Below are positions 7,520 to 15,092 of a stretch of DNA of 35,684 nucleotides, piece by piece; the first letter of the stretch is position 1; the number at the start of each line of letters is the position of its first letter. Origin of the DNA: JAAFIP01 sp043766985 (GTDB lineage: Bacteria > Pseudomonadota > Gammaproteobacteria > Burkholderiales > Burkholderiaceae_C); assembly GCA_043766985.1 (NCBI GenBank), contig JAYUHM010000080.1, positions 1 to 35,684 of the forward strand. The letters are read 5' to 3'. The notes under the pieces are model-generated. The model was given only the letters and a program-made list of their open reading frames with translations, did not search any database and had not been told where the DNA came from. Position numbers and translations under genes: made by a program.

Positions 7520-8101
7520 ATGAATATGCGCTTTGGCATCGGCCCTTTTGTTTGCTTGCTGGCCGCCTGTCTGGTCGGTTCGGCACGCTCTGCTGAGCCG
7601 TTTGCGCAAAAGCCGGCATCTGCCTGCCCCACTGTTTTGCAGCACCAGTTTGCGCGACTGCAGGACGACAAGCCGCAGAACCTGTGCCAGCACGCTGGCA
7701 AAGCGGTGCTGGTGGTCAATACCGCCAGCTACTGCGGGTTTACTAGCCAGTACGAAGGGCTGGAGGCCCTGCATGCCAAATACGAAAAGCGAGGCTTGGT
7801 GGTGCTGGGCTTCCCCTCCAATGATTTCGGCAAACAGGAGCCGGGCTCGTCCAAGGAGATAGCGGACTTTTGCTTTAACACCTATGGGGTAAAGTTCCCG
7901 ATGTTCTCAAAAGTAGTGGTATCCGGGCCGGGCAAAAACGCCTTGTATGCGAGCCTGGAAAAAGCCACCGGTATGACGCCCCAATGGAATTTTCACAAGT
8001 ACCTTATTGACCGCAGCGGCAAGGTGGTTGCCAGCTTCCCAAGTGATGTGGATCCTCAAAACGCCAAGCTGTTGGGCGCTGTAGAGCGCGCTTTACAATA
8101 A
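7520..8101 (+). CDS. Secreted glutathione peroxidase family protein (thiol peroxidase)
   Basis: The 193-residue protein has a Sec signal (MNMRFGIGPFVCLLAACLVGSARSA) followed by a complete GPx domain. The peroxidatic cysteine is C72 in NTASYCGFTSQY, where mammalian enzymes have selenocysteine. The other catalytic residues are present: Gln106 in GKQEPG, and Trp156-Asn157 in PQWNFHKYL. The Cys form usually uses thioredoxin rather than glutathione as reductant. Export suggests a role in removing peroxides in the periplasm. No strong ribosome binding site is seen; ATGs at 7520 and 7526 are both possible. The gene lies alone after the M60 gene and 41 bp before a CHRD lipoprotein gene. Confidence 0.93.
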   Translation: MNMRFGIGPFVCLLAACLVGSARSAEPFAQKPASACPTVLQHQFARLQDDKPQNLCQHAGKAVLVVNTASYCGFTSQYEGLEALHAKYEKRGLVVLGFPSNDFGKQEPGSSKEIADFCFNTYGVKFPMFSKVVVSGPGKNALYASLEKATGMTPQWNFHKYLIDRSGKVVASFPSDVDPQNAKLLGAVERALQ

Positions 8102-8142
8102 TTCTTCTTCTGACTTTATTTTTACCACGAAAGAAACTGACC

Positions 8143-8589
8143 ATGATGAAAACCCGAACCTTCCTATTCCTTGGTGCCCTGGCCGTCGCGTTGGGATTGA
8201 GCGCCTGTGGCACTGTGCAGCCCTCTACCTCTACCGCATTGAAAGCCAAACTGTCTGGTGCCAATGAGGTGCCCGCCAATGCGAGCGCTGGCTCCGGCAT
8301 GCTGGATGCAAGTCTGGACAAGCAGACCAATGTGCTCACCTGGACCGTCACCTATGCGGGCCTGTCGGGCCCCGTAAGAGCGGGTCACTTCCACGGCCCT
8401 GCAGCGGCTGGTGCCAATGCCGGTGTGGCGTTGGGCTTTTCAGGCAGCGTAGAAAGCCCGATCAAAGGGTCAGCCACCCTGACGCCCGCTCAGGTTGCTG
8501 ACCTGATGGCCGGCAAGTGGTATGTCAACCTTCACACGGCCGCCAGCCCCGGCGGCGAGGTGCGTGGTCAGGTAATGCCATCGCAGTAA
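8143..8589 (+). CDS. CHRD-domain lipoprotein
   Basis: The 148-residue product has a lipoprotein signal with lipobox LSAC (Cys at about residue 23) followed by a single CHRD (chordin-like) domain. Diagnostic segments are LSGANEVPANASAGSG, LTWTVTYAGLSG, AGHFHGPAAAGANAG, and WYVNLHTAASPGGEVRGQV at the C-terminus. CHRD domains are all-beta modules of unknown biochemical role, common in exported bacterial proteins. The final HTAxxPxGEIRGQ-type motif and the HFHGPA motif carry conserved histidines. It follows the peroxidase gene by 41 bp and could be co-transcribed with it. Either the first or the second ATG of the ATGATG start could be used. Confidence 0.9.
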   Translation: MMKTRTFLFLGALAVALGLSACGTVQPSTSTALKAKLSGANEVPANASAGSGMLDASLDKQTNVLTWTVTYAGLSGPVRAGHFHGPAAAGANAGVALGFSGSVESPIKGSATLTPAQVADLMAGKWYVNLHTAASPGGEVRGQVMPSQ

Positions 8590-8635
8590 CTGCGTTTGGT
8601 GAAGAACAAATTACCCTCACCAAGCGGAGTTAGCC

Positions 8636-8812
8636 ATGCAAGATGAAGAACGCTGCTGCGGCACAGGCACCTGCATTGTTGATGCCCAAGGCTTTTGCTG
8701 GTGTGGTCAGCAATGGGATGGTGTCAAGATGTGTCGACCATCCCTTGCAAGCCCAGCAGCTTTAGAAGTGCCCAAGTTGGATCAAACCGCAAGAGAAGCG
8801 GATATAGAGTGA
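8636..8812 (+). CDS. Cys-rich 58-residue protein, first gene of the photolyase-like operon
   Basis: The ORF starts with ATG at 8636 behind GGAG and ends in TGA at 8810-8812. The N-terminal half has six cysteines (C7, C8, C13, C21, C23, C33) in the arrangement ERCCGTGTC...GFCWCGQQWDG, which looks like a small metal- or Fe-S-binding module. I recall similar small proteins beside DUF3429 genes in related bacteria but cannot name a family. Its stop overlaps the GTG start of the DUF3429 gene (GTGA), which indicates translational coupling in a four-gene operon running to the photolyase-like gene. Confidence 0.72.
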   Translation: MQDEERCCGTGTCIVDAQGFCWCGQQWDGVKMCRPSLASPAALEVPKLDQTAREADIE

Positions 8813-9258
8813 GTGCAGTCACCCATTCTGTTCCGTCCGCGTGGGCCAAGCGCATGGGCTATGGAGGGTTAATTCCCTTCGTAGCGCTGGCGCTGGCCGT
8901 TTGGATGTCAGACCCCGCTTACCGTGCCACCATCGGGCTTGCGCTGCTCGGTTACGGCGTTACGATCACCAGCTTTCTGGGCGCAATCCACTGGGGGCTT
9001 GTGATGCGTGATGTATCAATGCAATCGCTTCCTTTCTTGGGTTGGGGTGTTGCTCCCAGCCTGGTCGCGTGGATCGCTTTGCTGGCGGGCCCTGTTCCGG
9101 GCTTGTTTATTATTGCTGGCTTGCTATGGGCATGCTTCGCTGTTGACCGCCAGGTGTACCCCCGCTTTCAGGCGCAGGGGTGGCTACCCATGCGCTTGGC
9201 GCTGACTTTGGTTGCCAGTGCCAGTTGCATTGGCGGTGCATGGGGAATGTTGCGATGA
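8809..9258 (+). CDS. DUF3429 family membrane protein
   Basis: The 149-residue protein starts at GTG 8809, overlapping the previous stop by 4 nt, with AAGAGAAG upstream. A longer frame from 8695 would run through the Cys-rich gene and is rejected. It has about four to five hydrophobic segments (LIPFVALALAVWM, IGLALLGYGVTITSFLGAIHWGL, WGVAPSLVAWIALLAG, LFIIAGLLWACFAV, LALTLVASASCIGGAW). The GYGxxITSFLGAIHWG motif is characteristic of DUF3429. The molecular role is unknown. The gene ends in an ATGA overlap with the next gene. Its place in an operon with a photolyase-like flavoprotein suggests a light- or redox-related membrane role, which is inference only. Confidence 0.85.
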   Translation: MSAVTHSVPSAWAKRMGYGGLIPFVALALAVWMSDPAYRATIGLALLGYGVTITSFLGAIHWGLVMRDVSMQSLPFLGWGVAPSLVAWIALLAGPVPGLFIIAGLLWACFAVDRQVYPRFQAQGWLPMRLALTLVASASCIGGAWGMLR

Positions 9259-9524
9259 AAACCCCACCCGATAGCAATACGTTGCATTGCGAGGCGAGTC
9301 TCTCTCGCATCATTGAGATGGCGTGGGAGGACCGAACCGCGTTCGAAGCAATTGAGGCTCAGTTCGGCTTGACTGAATCTGGGGTAATTGCCTTGATGCG
9401 CAGGCACTTGAAGCCGTCTTCTTTTCGGATGTGGCGCACGCGTGTGGCGGGCCGTCGGACGAAGCATGCTGCTTTAAGAGGCGCTGTCCACTTGCGCCAC
9501 CGGGCCAGCCATACCCGCCAGTGA
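9255..9524 (+). CDS. TIGR03643 (DUF2805) family protein
   Basis: The 89-residue protein starts at ATG 9255 in a 4-nt ATGA overlap with the DUF3429 gene. It has the family's compact helical core, SLSRIIEMAWEDRTAFEAIE followed by FGLTESGVIALMRRHLKPSS, then SFRMWRTRVAGRRTKH. The core looks like a helix-turn-helix-like domain (AIEAQFGLTESGVIALMR) and the tail is basic, so nucleic-acid binding is plausible. The family has no experimentally assigned function that I know of. From memory it tends to occur beside photolyase/cryptochrome-like genes, as here, 13 bp before the next gene. Confidence 0.87.
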   Translation: MKTPPDSNTLHCEASLSRIIEMAWEDRTAFEAIEAQFGLTESGVIALMRRHLKPSSFRMWRTRVAGRRTKHAALRGAVHLRHRASHTRQ

Positions 9525-9537
9525 GTGACTACACGCT

Positions 9538-11106
9538 ATGCAACCGACACGGGGTTTGGTGTGGTTCAAACGCGATTTGCGGGTACACGACCACGCACCG
9601 CTGGTAGCAGCCCAAACCTGCGCTGACGCGTTGGCACTCTTTGTGATTGAACCCGAGTGGTTGCAAAGCCCCGAATGCGATGCCAGCCATGTAGACTTTG
9701 CACTAGGCTGCCTGGCAGAGCTGCGCGCGGCGCTGGCGCGGCGCGGCATGCCGCTGCTGGTGCGCGTGGGCTCTGCGGTGCAGGTGCTGGCGCAGCTGCA
9801 ATCTGAAACACCGTTCACCCACTTACTCAGCCACGAGGAAACCGGCTCGGGCTGGTCTTACACCCGCGACAAACAGGTGGCAATATGGTGTGAGTCGCAA
9901 CACATTAGCTGGCAAGAATTTTCCCAAACTGGGGTAGTGCGCAGGCTGCGCAGCCGCTCAGGATGGGCGGCGCGCTGGCAGGCGCGCATGGATGCGCCCT
10001 TGCAACAGCTGCAAGGTGGTTTTGTTGCTGCAGCGCCCTTTGACCCATCCGACTTACCCACACTTGCCGGCCTTGGTTTGGCCCCCCACGGCAAGACACT
10101 GCAAACCAGTGGAGAAATAGCTGCAAGACAAACACTGGAAAGCTTCTTGCAAGTGCGTGGTTACGACTACCGCAAGGCCCTGTCCAGCCCGCTCTCGGCC
10201 CAAGACGGCTGCAGCCGCTTGAGCCCGCACCTGGCATTTGGCACGCTGTCGATGCGCACTGTGCACCAAGCCACCGAGGCGGCCATTGCCAGCACGCCCG
10301 ACCGCGCACTGGCTTACGCGCTGCGGGGATTTGCTGGACGGCTGCGCTGGCACTGCCATTTCATGCAGAAGCTTGAAGATGAGCCGGACATTGAACTGCG
10401 CAACTTTGCACGCGTGTGCGACGGCCTGCGCGAGAACGACTTCAACGACGCGCACTTTGCGGCCTGGTGCGCAGGCCGCACTGGCTACCCCATGGTAGAT
10501 GCCTGCATGCGTTCGCTGGTATCCACCGGCTGGCTCAACTTTCGCATGCGGGCTATGCTGGTGAGCTTTGCCAGCTACCACCTGTGGCTGCACTGGCGAC
10601 CCACTGGCCTGTTTCTGGCACGGCAGTTTTTAGACTTTGAGCCCGGCATCCACTGGAGCCAGATGCAAATGCAAAGCGGCACCACCGGCATCAACACGCT
10701 GCGTATGTACTCCCCCACCAAACAGGCGCAAGACCAGGACCCGCTGGGCCTCTTTATACGCCGCTGGGTGCCCGAACTTGCCCGCGTGCCGCTACCTTAC
10801 CTGGCCGAGCCATGGAAAATGGACGTGAGCGTGCAGCGCATGGCCAACTGCATCATGGGTGTGGACTACCCTGCCCCCATAGTGGACGACAAGGTGGCGA
10901 TGAAAGCTGCCAAAGACCGAATGTATGGATTGCGCCAATCCAGCCAATCGCGTGAAGAAGCGGGTGCTGTACTGGCGCGGCACGGCTCGCGCAAAAGCGG
11001 TTTACCGCCCTCTGGGCAGCGGCGTAAAACAGGTTCCCTGCAGGCAGCCAAACGCGCTGCCAAAGAACCCTCCACGCCATCGCCCCAGGGCGACTTATTC
11101 GCCTAG
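9538..11106 (+). CDS. Photolyase/cryptochrome-family flavoprotein with an atypical active site
   Basis: The 522-residue product has an N-terminal photolyase antenna domain (LVWFKRDLRVHDHAPL) and a C-terminal FAD domain (SRLSPHLAFGTLSMRTVHQA, GRTGYPMVDACMRSLVSTGW, YSPTKQAQDQDPLGLFIRRW). In E. coli photolyase the stretch WQWAASTGTDAAP holds Trp382, next to FAD, and Trp384, which touches the pyrimidine dimer. The aligned stretch here, SQMQMQSGTTGIN, lacks both tryptophans. The protein therefore belongs to a divergent bacterial branch and may be a cryptochrome-like light sensor or a repair enzyme with altered electron transfer. The C-terminus adds a basic tail (KRAAKEPSTPSPQGDLFA). It is the last gene of the overlapping operon starting at 8636. 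The assignment to the superfamily is firm; the function is open. Confidence 0.88.
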   Translation: MQPTRGLVWFKRDLRVHDHAPLVAAQTCADALALFVIEPEWLQSPECDASHVDFALGCLAELRAALARRGMPLLVRVGSAVQVLAQLQSETPFTHLLSHEETGSGWSYTRDKQVAIWCESQHISWQEFSQTGVVRRLRSRSGWAARWQARMDAPLQQLQGGFVAAAPFDPSDLPTLAGLGLAPHGKTLQTSGEIAARQTLESFLQVRGYDYRKALSSPLSAQDGCSRLSPHLAFGTLSMRTVHQATEAAIASTPDRALAYALRGFAGRLRWHCHFMQKLEDEPDIELRNFARVCDGLRENDFNDAHFAAWCAGRTGYPMVDACMRSLVSTGWLNFRMRAMLVSFASYHLWLHWRPTGLFLARQFLDFEPGIHWSQMQMQSGTTGINTLRMYSPTKQAQDQDPLGLFIRRWVPELARVPLPYLAEPWKMDVSVQRMANCIMGVDYPAPIVDDKVAMKAAKDRMYGLRQSSQSREEAGAVLARHGSRKSGLPPSGQRRKTGSLQAAKRAAKEPSTPSPQGDLFA

Positions 11107-11122
11107 GCTAGATTTTGCAGTC

Positions 11123-11389
11123 TTAAAGGCCCTTGCTTACCTGGCGATAAAACGCCTCCACCCTGCCCTTGAGCTTGATCATCAGTGGTTGGCCTTTTCG
11201 GTCCACGGTCTTACCCGCGGGCACTTTGACCCAGCCCTCGCTGATGCAATACTCTTCCACGTCCGAGCGCTCCTTGTCGTTCAATCGAATGCCAATCTCA
11301 TGCGCAAACACGGCGGCAATGTGGTGGGGGCTGCGCGGGTCGGCGGATAGGTGGTCTGGCAGGGAGGGGCGTGGGGTGGCTTCGGTCAT
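11123..11389 (-). CDS. DUF3297 family protein
   Basis: The roughly 88-residue protein carries the full DUF3297 signature: LPDHLSADPRSPHHIAAVF, then IGIRLNDKERSDVEEYCISE, then AGKTVDRKGQPLMIKLKGRV. It is a small soluble, probably cytoplasmic protein of unknown function that is widespread in proteobacteria. I prefer the ATG at 11389 because AGAGA lies just upstream; the ATG at 11410 adds seven residues but has no ribosome binding site. The gene converges on the photolyase-like gene with a 16-bp gap. Confidence 0.87.
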   Translation of the reverse strand: MTEATPRPSLPDHLSADPRSPHHIAAVFAHEIGIRLNDKERSDVEEYCISEGWVKVPAGKTVDRKGQPLMIKLKGRVEAFYRQVSKGL

Positions 11390-11507
11390 GGTTATCTCTG
11401 GTGTGGTCATTGCACTGATTTTACGTACGGCGCTGGGCTATCTGAAATAGGGTATTCTTCAAGTGCGGCTGCGTCATTCAACGCAACCGAAAAATCAGGA
11501 GTGCATC

Positions 11508-12167
11508 ATGTATTTTGTACTGCGCTTACCCAAGGCCTTGATTATGATGGCGATGGCTGTAGCCATGGCTGCCAGCGCTGCAACAGACCCACCTACCCGC
11601 GCCCAAGCGCTCTCCGCCATAGAGCAGCCGTCGCCCGCCAAGCGATACGTCGGAGTGCAACGCTTGGGAGAGATAGGCACTATGGGCGACGCCAGCCGCC
11701 TGGCCAAGCGCCTGCACGATGAGGATGCACGGGTTCGGCAAGCGGCGGCAGAGTCGATGTGGCAAATTTGGAGCCGCTCTGACGACCCGGCCATCGACAC
11801 CCTGTACCAGCGCGGCGTGCAAGAGATGGCCACTGGTCAACTGCGTGAGGCAGTAGCTACGTTTACCAGCATCATTCAAAAGAAGCCCGCGTTTGCAGAG
11901 GCTTGGAACAAGCGCGCCACCCTGCACTTCATGATGGGTGAATGGGCGCTGTCGCTTAAAGACTGCGACGAGGTGATGCAGCGTAACCCCCACCATTTTG
12001 GCGCTCTGTCAGGCTACGGGCAAATTTACCTGAATCTGGGTGATTTTGCCAACGCTATTGCGTACTTTGAACGCGCGCTCACGGTAAACCCCAGCTTGCC
12101 TGGGGTGCCCGCAACAATCAAACTTTTAGAGCAGAAGTTGCAGCAAAAACAGCGTAATACGGTTTAG
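11508..12167 (+). CDS. Exported HEAT-like/TPR repeat protein
   Basis: The 219-residue product starts at an ATG behind AGGAG; the frame extends further upstream but without support. It has a signal peptide (ALIMMAMAVAMAASAA). A HEAT-like alpha repeat follows (RLGEIGTMGDASRLAKRLHD then DARVRQAAAESMWQIWSRSD). Two to three TPR units follow (RGVQEMATGQLREAVATFTS; AEAWNKRATLHFMMGEWALS; GALSGYGQIYLNLGDFANAI). Such proteins act as periplasmic protein-protein interaction modules. There is no enzyme motif, so the partner is unknown. The gene converges on the 2-oxoacid oxidoreductase operon with a 10-bp gap. Confidence 0.85.
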   Translation: MYFVLRLPKALIMMAMAVAMAASAATDPPTRAQALSAIEQPSPAKRYVGVQRLGEIGTMGDASRLAKRLHDEDARVRQAAAESMWQIWSRSDDPAIDTLYQRGVQEMATGQLREAVATFTSIIQKKPAFAEAWNKRATLHFMMGEWALSLKDCDEVMQRNPHHFGALSGYGQIYLNLGDFANAIAYFERALTVNPSLPGVPATIKLLEQKLQQKQRNTV

Positions 12168-12177
12168 TGCAAACCGT

Positions 12178-13233
12178 TCAACGCAGCGACGCGTTGAGCT
12201 TGTCCAACTTGTCCACGCCCGGGCACAGCGTGTCTTTACCCAACGCATTCAAGGCCGTGGCACTGGTATTGAGCGCCTTGTGCAAATCGCCCGCATCGGG
12301 GTCGACATACAGCAGACCCGTTAGCACCTCGCCGCGCGCCTGGTGGGCGGCCACCTGGTGCATGGCCGCCAGACGGTCGGTGGGGTCGTAGTCGGCTTTG
12401 AGCTTGCGCAGGCGCAAAAACTTGCCATCGTGCTGCTCTACGTCCACCACCGAGCCGGGGGCATACTGGGTGGTGATCTCGTCACGGCTGGTGATGAAAT
12501 CGATGCGGCTCACTGCCTCGTTATGCTCACGCACATAGTCGTAGCTTTTGGTGCTGCCTGCATGGTTGTTAAAGGCCACGCAGGGGCTGATCACGTCGAT
12601 AAAGGCGGCGCCACCATGGCCCATGGCCGCTTTGATGAGAGGCACCAGTTGCGCCTTGTCACCCGAGAAGCTGCGCCCTACAAAGGTTGCGCCCAGTTGC
12701 AGGGCCATGCCCACCAGGTCTATCGGGCTGTCGCTGTTGACCACGCCTTTTTTGCTTTTCGAGCCCTGGTCTGCCGTGGCCGAGAACTGGCCCTTGGTCA
12801 GGCCATACACGCCATTGTTTTCTACGATATACACCATGCGCACGCCGCGCCGCATGGCGTGGGCGAACTGGCCGAGACCTATCGAGGCAGAGTCGCCATC
12901 GCCCGAAATACCCAGGTACAGCAAATCGCGGTTGGCCAGGTTAGCCCCGGTCAGCACCGAGGGCATGCGCCCGTGCACGGTGTTAAAGCCGTGCGATGCG
13001 CCTAAAAAATAGTCCGGCGTTTTGGAGCTGCAACCGATGCCCGAGAGTTTGGCCACGCGGTGCGGCGCGATGTCCAGCTCCCAACACGCCTGGATGATGG
13101 CGGCCGAGATGCTGTCGTGCCCGCAGCCCGCGCACAGGGTGGATACCTTGCCTTCATAGTCGCGGCGGGTATAGCCCACCTTGTTGGCGGCCAGCGAGGG
13201 GTGGTGCAAACGGGGTTTGGCCAGATAGGTCAT
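12178..13233 (-). CDS. korB: 2-oxoacid oxidoreductase, beta (thiamine-diphosphate) subunit
   Basis: The 351-residue protein is the TPP-binding subunit of a 2-oxoacid:acceptor oxidoreductase. The N-terminal CAGCGHD motif (Cys34, Cys37) holds Fe-S ligands. SGIGCSSKTPDYF and GDGDSASIGLGQFAHAMRRG with the following VENNGVYGLTKGQ form the TPP/Mg site (GDG...N). The length suits the short KorB type. Its start overlaps the stop of the alpha subunit gene by 4 nt (ATGA). The complex oxidatively decarboxylates a 2-oxoacid, most likely 2-oxoglutarate, to the acyl-CoA. The exact substrate cannot be read from sequence. The partner GltD-like subunit suggests that the electrons end up on NAD(P). Confidence 0.88.
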   Translation of the reverse strand: MTYLAKPRLHHPSLAANKVGYTRRDYEGKVSTLCAGCGHDSISAAIIQACWELDIAPHRVAKLSGIGCSSKTPDYFLGASHGFNTVHGRMPSVLTGANLANRDLLYLGISGDGDSASIGLGQFAHAMRRGVRMVYIVENNGVYGLTKGQFSATADQGSKSKKGVVNSDSPIDLVGMALQLGATFVGRSFSGDKAQLVPLIKAAMGHGGAAFIDVISPCVAFNNHAGSTKSYDYVREHNEAVSRIDFITSRDEITTQYAPGSVVDVEQHDGKFLRLRKLKADYDPTDRLAAMHQVAAHQARGEVLTGLLYVDPDAGDLHKALNTSATALNALGKDTLCPGVDKLDKLNASLR

Positions 13234-15092
13234 GCTGTCTCCTTAATGGCGGCGGCTTTGGCGTGGCCATGCGGGGGCGCGACCGCAGACGCGTGCACAT
13301 GCTTGGTGATGGCCGAGGCAATAAAGCGCGCGGTGATCGGTGTGCCGTCGTAGTGCAGCACGCGCACCAGGTTGGCGGGGTCAATGTCCAGCTCGTTGAC
13401 CAGCAGGGCATGCATCTGTGCGTCGCGGTTTTGCTCTACGACATAGACCAACTCATGCGCGGCAGTGAACTGCGCCACGCTGCCCGGGAAGGGGAAGGCG
13501 CGCAGGCGCAGCGCGTCCAGGTGAATGCCCGCCAGTTTGAGCACATCCAGCGCCTCGCCCATGGCCGGGCTGGTGGAGCCAAAGTAGATCACACCCAAAC
13601 GGGTTTTGTGCGCGGCGCTGCGCAGCACGGGTTGCGGCACAAGAGAAGCTGCAGTATTGAACTTAGCCAGCAGGCGCTCGACGTTGTACACATAGTCGGG
13701 CCCGCGCTCGGAGTACTGGGCGTAGGCGTTGCGCGTGGTGCCCCGGGTGAAGTAGCTGCCCTTGCTGGCGTGCGTGCCGGGCAAGGTGCGCCAGGGAATG
13801 CCGTCGCCGTCCACATCTTTGTAGCGGCCAAAATCTTTGCCTGCCTCTAGCTCGGCCGCGCTCATCACTTTGCCACGGTCGTAGTCGCGCGCCTCGTCCC
13901 ATGCAAAGGGTTGGCACAGGCGCTGGTTCATGCCAATGTCCAGATCGGTCATGACGAAGACAGGGGTTTGCAAACGGTCGGCCAAATCCAGCGCGGCTGC
14001 TGCGTGCTCAAAACACTCATACGGGTCTTCGGGGAACAGCAGCACATGCTTGGTGTCGCCATGCGATGCGTAGGCACAGGCAATGATGTCGGCCTGCTGG
14101 GTGCGGGTGGGCATGCCGGTGGACGGGCCACCGCGCTGCACGTTGATGATGGTGACCGGAATTTCGGCAAAGTAGGCCAGGCCGATGAACTCGGTCATGA
14201 GCGACACTCCCGGGCCCGAGGTAGCGGTGAAGGCACGCGCACCGTTCCAGCCTGCGCCCACCACCATGCCGATGGAGGCAATCTCGTCCTCGGCCTGCAC
14301 GATGGCGTAGTGGTGCTGCCCGGTGGATGGATCGACCCGGTACTTGGCACAGTACTTTTGAAAGGCTTCGGCCACCGACGACGATGGCGTGATGGGGTAC
14401 CAGGCCGCCACGGTCGCACCGCCATATACGCAGCCCAGCGCGGCGGCGCTGTTGCCATCCACAAAGATTTGCTCGCCTACCTGGTCTGCGCGCTTGACGC
14501 GAATGCCCAGCGGGCCATGCAAATGCTCAGTGGCAAAGTCGCGCCCCAGGTGCAAAGCACGCACATTGGACGCCAGCAACTTTTCTTTGCCCTGGTACTG
14601 CTCGGCAAACAGGGTTTCAATCACCTCGGCCTCTACTTGGAGCAGTACCGACAGCGCGCCCACATAGATGATGTTTTTAAACAGCTGGCGTTGGCGCGGG
14701 TCGGGATACACCGCGTTGGAAATTTCGGTGAGCGGCATGCCGATGACATGGATATCGTCCCTGAATTTGGACGGCGGCAGCGGCTTGGTGCTGTCGTAGA
14801 ACAGGTAGCCACCGGGTTCCAGCTCGGCCACGTCTGCCTCCCAGGTTTGCGGGTTCATCGCCACCATCATGTCGATGCCGCCGCGCCGGCCTTGGTAGCC
14901 ATGCTCACACACCCGCGCCTCGTACCAGGTAGGCAAGCCCTGGATATTGCTGGGGAAAATATTGCGCGGGCTGACGGGCACGCCCATGCGCAAAATGGCT
15001 TTGGCAAATAGCTCATTGGCCGAGGCCGAGCCCGAGCCGTTGACGTTGGCGAACTTGATGACGAAGTCGTTAATACCTTCTATCTTTTTCAT
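13230..15092 (-). CDS. korA: 2-oxoacid oxidoreductase, gamma-alpha fusion subunit
   Basis: The 620-residue protein fuses a gamma domain and an alpha domain. The gamma domain is at about residues 1-190 (FANVNGSGSASANELFAKAI, FPSNIQGLPTWYEAR). The alpha domain starts at about residue 210 (AALGCVYGGATVAAWYPITP, SGPGVSLMTEFIGLAYFAEI, RGGPSTGMPTRTQQADI). The YPITPSSS motif contacts TPP and GGPSTGxPTxxxQ is a hallmark of the family. The fusion in this order is the common KorA/VorA long form. Both ends overlap neighbours by ATGA, so the three genes are translated as a unit in the order flavoprotein, alpha, beta. The large ORFs on the opposite strand are shadows. Confidence 0.9.
   Translation of the reverse strand: MKKIEGINDFVIKFANVNGSGSASANELFAKAILRMGVPVSPRNIFPSNIQGLPTWYEARVCEHGYQGRRGGIDMMVAMNPQTWEADVAELEPGGYLFYDSTKPLPPSKFRDDIHVIGMPLTEISNAVYPDPRQRQLFKNIIYVGALSVLLQVEAEVIETLFAEQYQGKEKLLASNVRALHLGRDFATEHLHGPLGIRVKRADQVGEQIFVDGNSAAALGCVYGGATVAAWYPITPSSSVAEAFQKYCAKYRVDPSTGQHHYAIVQAEDEIASIGMVVGAGWNGARAFTATSGPGVSLMTEFIGLAYFAEIPVTIINVQRGGPSTGMPTRTQQADIIACAYASHGDTKHVLLFPEDPYECFEHAAAALDLADRLQTPVFVMTDLDIGMNQRLCQPFAWDEARDYDRGKVMSAAELEAGKDFGRYKDVDGDGIPWRTLPGTHASKGSYFTRGTTRNAYAQYSERGPDYVYNVERLLAKFNTAASLVPQPVLRSAAHKTRLGVIYFGSTSPAMGEALDVLKLAGIHLDALRLRAFPFPGSVAQFTAAHELVYVVEQNRDAQMHALLVNELDIDPANLVRVLHYDGTPITARFIASAITKHVHASAVAPPHGHAKAAAIKETA

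Noticed and set aside
13911..15011. A 366-codon ORF on the plus strand
   Set aside because: It lies wholly opposite the clearly recognised korA gene; its product is His- and Gly-rich shadow sequence with no domain.
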